DNA of 50,320 nucleotides, from assembly GCA_017450705.1 (NCBI GenBank), contig JAFSTC010000075.1, forward strand, positions 1 through 50,320. Direction: 5' to 3'. The notes under the pieces are model-generated. The model saw only the letters and a list, made by a program, of their open reading frames with translations. It searched no databases and was not told the DNA's origin. This DNA comes from Lentisphaeria bacterium (lineage in GTDB: Bacteria > Verrucomicrobiota > Lentisphaeria > Victivallales > Victivallaceae). This document shows, in pieces, positions 1-8,008 of the stretch (the first letter of the stretch is position 1; every line of letters begins with the position of its first letter). Position numbers and translations under genes: made by a program.

Positions 1-139
1 AACGTCGCATAACAACCATTATGTAATGCGGATCCGAGCTCAAATCCCCCTTTTTTTCAAATCCCTTCGATGACCCGTTCCGCCCTGTTACGCTCAAAAA
101 GGACACCCCAATTTTACAGTATGGTTGTTATGCGACGTT
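1..139. repeat. 19-bp perfect inverted repeat pair (MITE-like or attC-like element)
   Basis: Bases 1-19 (AACGTCGCATAACAACCAT) are the exact reverse complement of bases 121-139. Pairing can continue inward with a bulge (TGTAA near 25 against TTACA near 114-118). The 101-bp interior has no gene. GCATAAC in the left arm and GTTATGC in the right arm each differ by one base from the integron attC boxes RYYYAAC and GTTRRRY, and the total length is within the attC range. A small non-autonomous transposable element would look the same. The left end lies on the window edge, so the element may extend further. The repeat is certain; its nature is inferred. Confidence 0.6.
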
Positions 140-321
140 GCGGCGCCGCGGTGTGACCGTTTCCCGCAGAGGCCGCCCGGCGGCATTGCTTCCCTTTCGG
201 AACGGCGTTCGGAAGTCATTGGAGAAGAAGAGAATGCGGCATCCCGCCCGGCAGGGCGTGACGGCGGCGCAGTGGAGATAAACAAAGAGGTTCCTGTCAT
301 CGAACATTTGGAGGTTGTGCA
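140..321 (+). other. Intergenic leader of the tad operon
   Basis: No gene and no convincing promoter hexamers are visible between the inverted repeat and cpaB. The only clear signal is the ribosome binding site GGAGG at 309-313, eight bases before the GTG start of cpaB. Confidence 0.4.
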
Positions 322-1086
322 GTGAAAAATGTTATTCCCGTGATCGTGGCCGTCGTGTTGGGATTGGCCGGAGTGTTTGCCGTCAACAGGGTGGTGGCCC
401 GAAAAGCGGTCCGGAAGGAGGCCATGATCGCGATCTGCGCCGCGTCCCGGATGCTGAAGGCCAACGAGACCATTTCGGAAGAGTATGTCTACCCCAAGGA
501 GGTCGCGGTGTCTTCCCTGCCGCAGCAGTACATCGCGTACAGCAACCGGAATCTGGTGATCGGCCAGAAGACACTTTTCCCCATTGCCAAGAACGACTAC
601 ATCCTTCTCTCCAATGTCGGCACCTCCTCCAGCATGAGCAACGTGCTCAGCGACGGCGAATGGGGCTGTCCCGTGCGGTTCAGCGACACGACGCTGCTGA
701 ATCTGATTCAGCCGGGGGACGAGATCGCGATCGTGGCCCTCTACCAGTACAAGCAGGTGGTGAAACGGGAGAAGGACGTCAACGCCAAAGCGCAGGAGAT
801 AACCCGGCAGGTCGCGACGGTGCTCTATCCCCAGGTGCGCGTCCTGGAGAAACGTGGTTCGGCCGTCATCATCTCCATGCCGCCCCGGCAGGCGATTGCG
901 CTGACGGCCATCCAGCAGCGGGCACAGCTGTTCCCCCTGCTGCGCAAGGCCAACGACTCCAGAGGACTGGACAGGAAAGCCGGCGGCGTGTTCGATCTCT
1001 CGAACGACTTCTTCGCCAAACTGGCCGAAGGGATGCAGACCATCGAGATCCCGGCTGTTCCCGCCGGCGTGAAAACTCCCAGATAA
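322..1086 (+). CDS. cpaB: CpaB/RcpC-type Flp pilus assembly protein
   Basis: A 254-residue inner-membrane-anchored periplasmic protein of the tad/cpa pilus machine. One membrane helix spans about residues 4-22, followed by an SAF-like region (about 35-95) with the pattern 'AICAASRMLKANETIS...YVYPKEV...IGQKTLFPI', typical of CpaB. Family members are thought to connect the secretin to the inner-membrane platform. Start is GTG with GGAGG eight bases upstream; an in-frame ATG lies nine bases downstream. It is the first gene of the tad locus and is followed 12 bp later by the secretin, the usual cpaB-cpaC order. Identification is by domain pattern and neighbourhood. Confidence 0.88.
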   Translation: MKNVIPVIVAVVLGLAGVFAVNRVVARKAVRKEAMIAICAASRMLKANETISEEYVYPKEVAVSSLPQQYIAYSNRNLVIGQKTLFPIAKNDYILLSNVGTSSSMSNVLSDGEWGCPVRFSDTTLLNLIQPGDEIAIVALYQYKQVVKREKDVNAKAQEITRQVATVLYPQVRVLEKRGSAVIISMPPRQAIALTAIQQRAQLFPLLRKANDSRGLDRKAGGVFDLSNDFFAKLAEGMQTIEIPAVPAGVKTPR

Positions 1087-1098
1087 CGAGGTGCAGAT

Positions 1099-2595
1099 AT
1101 GAAAAAATTGCTTCCCGCTTTGCTGCTGTTTGCGTTTTTGCCGGCGTTCTCCCAGGAGCGGATCAGTCTGGCGGTCCAGGAGAGCCGGGAGATCCAGCTG
1201 CCTTTTGCCGTCCAGAGCTATAAGGCGACGCCGCAGAAAAAGGTCAAAATCGATTCGATCTCCGAAAACAAGCTGCTGGTGACCGGCGTTTCACAGGGCA
1301 ACTGTGAACTCCTGGTCTCCGGCGGGAGCATTTCCCGGAAGGTCTTCATCTCCGTGGTCAGCAACCTGAAGGCGATGCTCAAAAAGATCAGATATGACCT
1401 CCAGGACCTGACGGAGCTGGATATCGCCGTCAATCAGGATGTCATCGTCATCAGCGGCAGTTTGAGCAAATACGACAAGTGGAAGTACCTGAATGACGTG
1501 CTCGCTTCCTATGACCGGAAGACCGTGCTTTCCTACGTCAAGTTCGTTCCCTCCGCGGAGACGGTCATCAATCTCCGGAAGACGCTCGAGACTTTGGGGT
1601 ACAAATTTTCCGAAAAGGAGACCGCGGAGCCGGGGCTCCTCTTCCTGAAAATGTCGCCCGAGGCCTTTTTCCTGAGCGGCAAAGTGTTCAGTCAGGGCGA
1701 ACTGAACGAGATCATGGAAGTGCTGAATGCCCAGCCCTGGCTCGATCTGGGCACGAAGGGCGTCGCCCCGGCCGGAAAGGTCAAGGCCATGGTCAATATC
1801 TCCGTGGTCAAGACCCAGATCGCCGTGGATATCGCTTTCCTCGCGCTGAATGCCCGCGACAGAGACAACCTCGGCAGCGGCGGAGTCCTCTCGGGAAGAG
1901 TTGACTTCAATTTCCTCTATGACATCATCAACGGAAGAACGACCGAAAAAGTTGCCCAGTTCGGGGGCGATATGAACAGAACACTGGGATTTCTGGCCAA
2001 CAGCGGCGTGACGCGCATCCACAAGGCCGGATCGGTGTCGTTCACCAACGGCGACGCCTCCGGCGGACATTTGAAAGTCGGCGGCACCAAATACGTCAGG
2101 GTCTCCGGCGTCGGTTCGAGCGATCTGAAGGAGATCAACTACGGTTTCATCATCACCGTCAAGGGGACGATCATGAACCGCCGTCAGATAAATCTGAACC
2201 TCGATCTGGAACTTTCCCACATGGATGGCGAGAACGAAAAAATGGACAACACGGTCCGCACCTCGCGGGTCGCGGAGTTCGACAAAACGGCGATCATCGG
2301 GGGATTCAAGGACATCACCCGCACGATCGGCAACTCCGGATTTCCCATTCTGCGCAACACGCCCGTCCTGCAGTGGTTCGTCGCCGAGCAAAGCGATACG
2401 GACGTCCAGAACGATCTGCTGGTTCTGGCCTGTCCCCGGGTGTGTCTGGACTCCAAGGTCGTCCAGATCGATATCCCCGTGACCGACCGGGTCGCGCCGA
2501 CGGTGAAGGACGTCGACAAGGACAATGAGGAATACAAGAAGGGCCGGAAGAAGTATTCCGGGAATCTTTACTGGCTCAACTGGTTCGTCTGGTGA
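1099..2595 (+). CDS. cpaC: CpaC/RcpA-type secretin of the tad pilus
   Basis: A 498-residue outer-membrane secretin through which the Flp pilus would exit. The N-terminus is a signal peptide (MKKLLPALLLFAFLPAFS, cut before Q). Next comes a pilus-formation N-domain (about 20-95) and a BON-like region (about 96-170). The C-terminal secretin domain (about 310-475) has the pattern 'GFIITVKGTI...INLNLDLELSHMDG' and the hallmark 'GFPILRNTPVLQWFV' near residue 417. The start follows ACGAGGTG, and the gene lies 12 bp after cpaB and 16 bp before the ATPase gene. Length fits CpaC proteins. No lipobox is seen, and no RcpB-type partner gene is present nearby. Confidence 0.92.
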   Translation: MKKLLPALLLFAFLPAFSQERISLAVQESREIQLPFAVQSYKATPQKKVKIDSISENKLLVTGVSQGNCELLVSGGSISRKVFISVVSNLKAMLKKIRYDLQDLTELDIAVNQDVIVISGSLSKYDKWKYLNDVLASYDRKTVLSYVKFVPSAETVINLRKTLETLGYKFSEKETAEPGLLFLKMSPEAFFLSGKVFSQGELNEIMEVLNAQPWLDLGTKGVAPAGKVKAMVNISVVKTQIAVDIAFLALNARDRDNLGSGGVLSGRVDFNFLYDIINGRTTEKVAQFGGDMNRTLGFLANSGVTRIHKAGSVSFTNGDASGGHLKVGGTKYVRVSGVGSSDLKEINYGFIITVKGTIMNRRQINLNLDLELSHMDGENEKMDNTVRTSRVAEFDKTAIIGGFKDITRTIGNSGFPILRNTPVLQWFVAEQSDTDVQNDLLVLACPRVCLDSKVVQIDIPVTDRVAPTVKDVDKDNEEYKKGRKKYSGNLYWLNWFVW

Positions 2596-2611
2596 TTCAC
2601 GGGATGCGGTC

Positions 2612-4405
2612 ATGAACGTTATCGTAAAAAACATACAGGATGACCGGCGCATCGCCCAGGTCAGGCTTGCCGATGACGGGAGCTGTCTGCTGCTGGGCCG
2701 GGGAACGGACTGCGATCTGATCCTGCCCTCCAACGCCGTTTCCCGCAGGCATGCGCGTCTCATGTTCATAAACAACATGTTCTTCGTGGAGGACATGGGC
2801 AGTACCGGCGGTACGCGGGTCAACGGCGTCCGGATCGCCGAAATGACGCAGATCCGGCCCTCCGATGCGGTGCAGATCGCCCATTTCTCGATCTCTCTGG
2901 AAGAGGAATCCGCGGAGGGGAGATCCGTCCCGGCCGGTCCTCCGGAGGGAGAAGTCTCCCCGGCCTCCTCCGAGGCTTCTCCCGCGGAGCCCGCGCCGGA
3001 ACCCGAGCCCGTTCCCGCGGCGTCATCTCCGGTCCCTTCCGCGCCGCCGCCGGAAAGCCCGGCCGGAGCAAAGAAGCCCGAGGTCAACAATTTTCTGGAT
3101 GAATTCAAAAACGCCTCGATCCTCTATGAAAAGGACACGATGCGGCTGACCCACCGGATCCACGAGGAGATCCTCGACAAACTGAACTGGACCGAGGACC
3201 AGATGGTGGACTCCGGCAACGCCCAGCTGATGCAGGAGCTCGAAATGACCCTGGATCAGGTTTTGCGGGAGCACCGTCACGAATTGCCCGTCAATGTCCC
3301 CTTCGATCTTTTCCGCCAGGCGCTGAAGGACGAACTGATCGGCTTCGGTCCGATCTCTCCGCTGCTTCGTTCTCCGAAAATCTCCGAGATCATGATAAAC
3401 GGTCCCAATGTCGTGTATGTGGAGAGCGAGGGGCGGCTGTTCAACAGCGGCGTCCGATTTTACAGCGACCAGCAGTTGCTCTCGATCATTCAGCGCATCG
3501 TCGAACCCCTGGGGCGTCACGTGGACGAGGCGAGTCCCATGGTGGATGCCCGTCTGCCGGACGGTTCCCGCGTCAACGCGGTGATCCCGCCGCTGGCGTT
3601 CCGCGGGGCCTCGGTGACGATCCGCAAGTTCGCCGAAAAGAAATTGACGACGGAGGACCTCATCGCCTTCGGCAGCATGACGCAGGAGATGGCGCTTTTC
3701 CTCGCGGAGGCCGTCCGGGCGAGGAAGAACATCCTGGTTTCCGGCGGGACCGGCTCGGGCAAGACGACCCTGCTCAATGTTTTGTCGCTTTTCATCCCGG
3801 AAGGGGAAAGGGTCATCACCGTCGAAGACTCCGCGGAGCTGAAACTCTCGCATCCCAATCTCGTCGGCCTCGAAGCGCGCCCGGCCAACATCGAAGGGAA
3901 GGGGCGGATAACCATCCGCGATCTCGTGGTCAACACCCTGCGGATGCGTCCTGACCGGATCATCGTCGGCGAATGCCGCGGCGCGGAAGCGCTGGATATG
4001 CTTCAGGCGATGAACACGGGGCACGACGGTTCGCTCACGACGTGCCACGCCAACAATCCCCGGGACGCGCTTTCGCGGATGGAAAACATGGTGATGATGG
4101 CCGGATTCGAGCTGCCCTCCAACGCGATAAGGGAGCAGATCGCTTCGGCGATCGATATCATCGTCCAGCAGTCGCGGCTTTCCGACGGCTCCCGCAAGAT
4201 AGTGCAGATCACCGAGATCACCGGCAAAGAGCAGGACGTGATCCTGATGCAGGATATCTTCCAGTTCGTGCAGACGGGGATCGGCAGGGACGGCAAGGTT
4301 CAGGGGTACCACACGGCGACGGGAAATATCCCGTATTTCATCGACGAAATGCGCCAGAACGGATCGCTTCAGCTGGACCTTTCGGTTTTCGTGCCGAGGA
4401 CCTGA
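2612..4405 (+). CDS. cpaF: FHA domain-CpaF/TadA secretion ATPase fusion
   Basis: A 597-residue cytoplasmic ATPase that would power Flp pilin polymerisation. Residues 1-95 form an FHA phosphothreonine-binding domain (LLGRGTDCDL, SRRHARL, STGGTRVNG). A Pro/Glu/Ser-rich linker (about 100-150) joins it to a full CpaF/TadA ATPase with Walker A GGTGSGKTT (about 378-386), the Asp/Glu box 'VITVEDSAEL', Walker B-like 'RPDRIIVGECRG' and the His box 'GHDGSLTTCHANN'. An open frame extends to 2525 but overlaps the secretin; ATG 2612 is preferred because the FHA fold begins immediately after it. Ordinary CpaF lacks an FHA domain, so this fusion is notable. Confidence 0.93.
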   Translation: MNVIVKNIQDDRRIAQVRLADDGSCLLLGRGTDCDLILPSNAVSRRHARLMFINNMFFVEDMGSTGGTRVNGVRIAEMTQIRPSDAVQIAHFSISLEEESAEGRSVPAGPPEGEVSPASSEASPAEPAPEPEPVPAASSPVPSAPPPESPAGAKKPEVNNFLDEFKNASILYEKDTMRLTHRIHEEILDKLNWTEDQMVDSGNAQLMQELEMTLDQVLREHRHELPVNVPFDLFRQALKDELIGFGPISPLLRSPKISEIMINGPNVVYVESEGRLFNSGVRFYSDQQLLSIIQRIVEPLGRHVDEASPMVDARLPDGSRVNAVIPPLAFRGASVTIRKFAEKKLTTEDLIAFGSMTQEMALFLAEAVRARKNILVSGGTGSGKTTLLNVLSLFIPEGERVITVEDSAELKLSHPNLVGLEARPANIEGKGRITIRDLVVNTLRMRPDRIIVGECRGAEALDMLQAMNTGHDGSLTTCHANNPRDALSRMENMVMMAGFELPSNAIREQIASAIDIIVQQSRLSDGSRKIVQITEITGKEQDVILMQDIFQFVQTGIGRDGKVQGYHTATGNIPYFIDEMRQNGSLQLDLSVFVPRT

Positions 4406-4417
4406 CGGGAGGACGAT

Positions 4418-5278
4418 ATGATCCTGACATACGCCGCAGTTTTTCTCGCGATCGGCTTCGGGTGCTGGCTGTTGACCTTGACCGTCTCGCAGTCGCTGGC
4501 CGAGCGGTATACGAAGGAGCATTTCCGGCGGTACGACAACGTCCGGCGCTTCATAGCGCCGGAAACGCTGCTGCAGATCCAGATCGTCGCCGCAAGTCTC
4601 GCGGCCGCGCTGCTGCTTCTTCTTCTGGTTTTTTCCGGTGTGTATTCGCCCTTCATCCTCATCCCGGCGGGGGCGGCGGTCTGCGTCGCGGGTTTCTTCG
4701 CTCCTTTTCTGTTCTTCGTCTGGAAAGCCAGAAAACGGCAGGAGCTCATCGCTTCGAAACTTCTGGACTTCACCATGGCCCTGACCAACAGCATGAAGGC
4801 CGGCATGGCGCTGCCGCAGGCGCTCGAAGCGGTCACCAAAAGACTGTCGGGGCCCATCCAGGAGGAATTCCAGCAGATCCTGCGCGAGTACAGGCTCGGA
4901 CTGGAGCTGACCGAGGCCTTCGAGCGCCTGGGGACCCGGGTCGTGTGCGAAGATGTGAAACTGCTCGTGACCACGATCAAACTGACCACCCGAACCGGCG
5001 GCAGTCTGGTGGAGGTGCTCGAGGAGATGGTCGTCACGATCCGTCAGCGTACGGAGTTTCAGGAAAAAGTGAAGACCCTGACGGCCCAGGGGCGCTTCGA
5101 AGCCCTCGCGATCTCGCTTTCGCCCATCATCGCCTTCGGTGTCCTCTGGTTCATCGACCGGGAGCTGATGGAGCCGCTGCTGACGACCGGGATCGGCTGG
5201 TGCGCCCTGGGGATCATCGCAGCGCTGATAGCTGTCGGCTTCTTCATCATCAACAAAATCGTCACGATCGAGGTCTGA
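4418..5278 (+). CDS. tadB: TadB-type inner-membrane platform protein
   Basis: A 286-residue polytopic membrane protein of the type II secretion F (GspF) superfamily. Hydrophobic segments lie at about residues 2-22, 48-72, 76-102, 230-250 and 260-283. The central cytoplasmic domain (about 110-225) has the T2SSF pattern 'LLDFTMALTNSMKAGMALPQALEAV' and 'LLVTTIKLTTRTGGSLVEVLEEM'. With TadC it forms the platform driven by CpaF. Start ATG 4418 has GGGAGG six bases upstream, 12 bp after the ATPase stop. Confidence 0.92.
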   Translation: MILTYAAVFLAIGFGCWLLTLTVSQSLAERYTKEHFRRYDNVRRFIAPETLLQIQIVAASLAAALLLLLLVFSGVYSPFILIPAGAAVCVAGFFAPFLFFVWKARKRQELIASKLLDFTMALTNSMKAGMALPQALEAVTKRLSGPIQEEFQQILREYRLGLELTEAFERLGTRVVCEDVKLLVTTIKLTTRTGGSLVEVLEEMVVTIRQRTEFQEKVKTLTAQGRFEALAISLSPIIAFGVLWFIDRELMEPLLTTGIGWCALGIIAALIAVGFFIINKIVTIEV

Positions 5279-5281
5279 AAA

Positions 5282-6193
5282 ATGGAAGAAAATCATATTT
5301 TCGTGTACGGGGCCGTTTTCGGGATGATTTTTTTCTCTTACCTGTTCGTTCAGATGTTTCTGGACGAACCCCGGGAAAAAGGGGCGCGGAGACCGGGGGG
5401 GCGGCTTCCCGCTTTTTTCGCCCTGGGCTACTGGTTTTTCTCGATGTTTTCGGTCTCCGTCGGCGGGTTTTGGAAAAAATACGCCCCCCGGACCTGTGAA
5501 AGGATGCAGAAGCGTCTGATCGCGGCCAATCTGAAGATGCCGGTCGAGATCGTCTTCACCGGACAGCTGCTGACGTGCGTGATCTTCGGGATCGTTGCGT
5601 TCTTTGCCGTGCTGTTCATATTTTCGGAGCCCGCTTTTGCCCTGGCGGGAATGCTTGTCTGCGGGTTCTGCGGCTTTGTCTACCCCGTGAACATCATCGA
5701 CAGACTCGTCCGCACCCGGCAGGAATCGATCATAAAGTCGCTCCCGTTCGCCATCGATCTGCTTGCCTCGGCGATGAAGTCCGGACTTGACTTCTCCGCC
5801 GCGGTCCGGTATTACGTGGCCAACGAGCGGAAAGATCTGCCCCTGGCGCAGGAGTTTGCTGTGGCTCTGCGCGACATGGAGCTGGGCAAGACCCGGATAG
5901 AGGCTCTCGACAGCATGGCGCAGAAGATCCAGTTGGACGAATTCTCCGCGTTCATCGCCGCCGTGATACACGGGACCGAGGTCGGCGCTTCCATCGTCTC
6001 GACCCTGAAAGTCCAGGGTGAGGAGATGCGCCGGGTCAGGTTCAACGTGGCGGAACGCAAGGCGGCCCGGGCGCCGTCGATCATGATCCTCCCCATCGCG
6101 CTTTTCATCATGCCCGCGTTCATCATGGTGATCGCGGCTCCCATATTTATCAAGATGCAGCTTACGGGCGGGCTTGGAGCGTTGTTCAAATGA
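5282..6193 (+). CDS. tadC: TadC-type inner-membrane platform protein
   Basis: A 303-residue T2SSF-family membrane protein, paralogous partner of TadB. Membrane segments lie near residues 8-25, 40-58, 90-130 and 270-295. The cytoplasmic T2SSF domain (about 150-260) contains 'LPFAIDLLASAMKSGLDFSAAVRYYV' and 'FSAFIAAVIHGTEVGASIVSTLKVQ'. It starts 3 bp after tadB and its stop overlaps the next start (ATGA at 6190-6193), indicating translational coupling. Size and order fit canonical tad loci. Confidence 0.91.
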   Translation: MEENHIFVYGAVFGMIFFSYLFVQMFLDEPREKGARRPGGRLPAFFALGYWFFSMFSVSVGGFWKKYAPRTCERMQKRLIAANLKMPVEIVFTGQLLTCVIFGIVAFFAVLFIFSEPAFALAGMLVCGFCGFVYPVNIIDRLVRTRQESIIKSLPFAIDLLASAMKSGLDFSAAVRYYVANERKDLPLAQEFAVALRDMELGKTRIEALDSMAQKIQLDEFSAFIAAVIHGTEVGASIVSTLKVQGEEMRRVRFNVAERKAARAPSIMILPIALFIMPAFIMVIAAPIFIKMQLTGGLGALFK

Positions 6194-8004
6194 GATACCA
6201 GATCAAATTCACAAAGGGGGATTTGGCCGGTCAGGCGTTTCCGATCGATCGGGATTCCGTCTCCGTCGGCCGGTCCAGGTCAAATGACATCGTTTTGAAG
6301 ACGGGCGACGTCTCGCGGAAACACCTCATCGTATCCAGAAAGGGCCGCGATATTTTCCTGGACAATCTGAGTGTCCGGCCGACGACCCGCTGCGGAGCCG
6401 TCGAACTCGCAATGGGCGAAAGCATCCCTTTCCGGGCCGGTATGGAGATCTCCATCGGACGGGAGAACGCCTTCGTTCTGGAATCTCTGGACGACGGATT
6501 TTACGGCGGCGAAGCGACTCTGATCCCCGGCGCCGCCGGCGTCTCCGGCAGCGATAAGACGGTGATCCCCGACGGTGCCGATGCGGTCCCCGTCGGCGGC
6601 AAGACGGTGATCCCCGACGGCGTCGATTCGGTCTCTCCCGGGGGCAAAACGGTGATTCCTGACGGCGTCGATGCGGCATTTTCCAGCGACGGCAAGACCA
6701 TGCTTCCCGGCGTCGATGCGGCATTTTCCAGCGACGGCCGGACGATACTTCCCGGCGTCGTCGACCCGAACGCCGGATTTTCCCCCGACGGCCGGACCGT
6801 TCCCGAACAGGCGGGCATCGATGCGGCGGCCGTGAAGGGAACCTGTACCGAGTCTGCGAAAAACGCGGAAACGCCTGCCGCTCAGGGAGAAAGTTCCGGA
6901 GAGACCGTCTTCCCTTTCGAAAAGACGACGGGCGGACTGAAGACGGTCGGGCTGAAAACACGGGCTGCCACGCCCGAAGAGATCCAGCTGGTCAAGGACG
7001 CCGAGAGGAAAAAGCTCCGCCGGAAATCGTTCCTGATCGGCGCCGGCGCGACGCTTCTTCTCGTCCTGCTGGGGGTTTACTTCTATTTCACGCTGTACAA
7101 GGCGCCGGAGCCCTATATCTCCTGGCCGAAAAAAGACGGCAGGCTCCTGGTCGGTTACGCCCGGATCCAGGACAAGATCTTCCCGTTCCCCAATGATCTG
7201 CAGCTGGGGTTTCCCAATCCGCCGTCGACCAGGATCTTCAGCCAGCCCGGCGTGCTGGAGATCACGACCCGGACGGGCAGATACCTGGACGTCCCCTGTT
7301 TTATCCGTCTGGAGTACCTGAGGATCCCCGGAGGGCTGAAAATGGACAGGCTCGACGCCTTCGAACGCTGGATGAACGAGAAGTCCTCCGGAAAAAACGG
7401 CTGGAATTTCGATGTGCCTTCGCCGCTGCAGTTTTTCTTTCAGGACAACGGGATCCCGCACTACGCCATCTTCTACACCCGTACCGTCGGCCGGATATCG
7501 GTCTGCGGGATCGCGCGCTTTTTCCGGATGGAGGACTGGCAATTCGTCCTCACCGCCGAGATCCCCGCTCACGAGAGATGGCGCGGCACGACATTTCTCA
7601 AGCAGAACTTCATCCAGTTCTCCTACGACTTTCTGTACGCCCACTGGGAGGGGATGAAACTGACGCAGCCGGTCGACAAGGAAAACGGCGTTTACGAGGC
7701 GAGGATGCTCCTGTCGCGGCAGTCCCCTTCGGTGTGGGGCCGGGTCGAGTATCTGCTGAGAACGGCCCTTATCTGCTGCGACCGCATCCGGGATGCGGAG
7801 CTCCGCGCCGAAGCCCGGCGGCTGCTGATGCTGCTGCGCTCGACCCAGATCAAATGGTTCAACGAACAGAAGATCGCCTACCGGCGGGCGCAGACGCTGG
7901 AAGACAAGGACGGCATGGAAAGAATAACCGAAAAGTGCAAGGCGGTTTTTTCCTCTCCTGAGGACATGCGGTTCCACGCTGTCAGGCAGGATAACTGGAG
8001 GTGA
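6190..8004 (+). CDS. Membrane-anchored FHA protein with tandem KTVIPDG-type repeats
   Basis: A 604-residue protein of unknown function. Residues 1-98 form an FHA domain (VSVGRSRSNDIVL, SRKHLIV, a degenerate third motif LDNLSVRPTTRCG). Residues about 108-205 carry about seven degenerate repeats around a threonine in K/R-T-[VMI]-[IL]-P-[DG]-G, the first full copy with Thr124. A single membrane helix (about 281-303) precedes a predicted extracytoplasmic domain of about 300 residues with no recognised family. The repeated threonines could be kinase sites read by the FHA domains; this is inference. ATGA overlap with tadC places it in the same operon. No kinase domain is present. Confidence 0.82.
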   Translation: MRYQIKFTKGDLAGQAFPIDRDSVSVGRSRSNDIVLKTGDVSRKHLIVSRKGRDIFLDNLSVRPTTRCGAVELAMGESIPFRAGMEISIGRENAFVLESLDDGFYGGEATLIPGAAGVSGSDKTVIPDGADAVPVGGKTVIPDGVDSVSPGGKTVIPDGVDAAFSSDGKTMLPGVDAAFSSDGRTILPGVVDPNAGFSPDGRTVPEQAGIDAAAVKGTCTESAKNAETPAAQGESSGETVFPFEKTTGGLKTVGLKTRAATPEEIQLVKDAERKKLRRKSFLIGAGATLLLVLLGVYFYFTLYKAPEPYISWPKKDGRLLVGYARIQDKIFPFPNDLQLGFPNPPSTRIFSQPGVLEITTRTGRYLDVPCFIRLEYLRIPGGLKMDRLDAFERWMNEKSSGKNGWNFDVPSPLQFFFQDNGIPHYAIFYTRTVGRISVCGIARFFRMEDWQFVLTAEIPAHERWRGTTFLKQNFIQFSYDFLYAHWEGMKLTQPVDKENGVYEARMLLSRQSPSVWGRVEYLLRTALICCDRIRDAELRAEARRLLMLLRSTQIKWFNEQKIAYRRAQTLEDKDGMERITEKCKAVFSSPEDMRFHAVRQDNWR

Positions 8005-8008
8005 CATC

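Noticed and set aside
2525-2611. N-terminal extension of the FHA-CpaF protein
   Set aside because: It overlaps the secretin gene, is Arg/Ser-rich without family similarity, and the FHA fold begins right after ATG 2612.
3023-5971. Long - strand open frame (982 codons) opposite the ATPase, tadB and tadC genes
   Set aside because: It lies entirely antisense to three well-identified genes and has no recognisable product; high GC at third positions removes stops. Similar long antisense frames at 1291-3108, 7982-10258 and 11547-13736 were rejected for the same reason.
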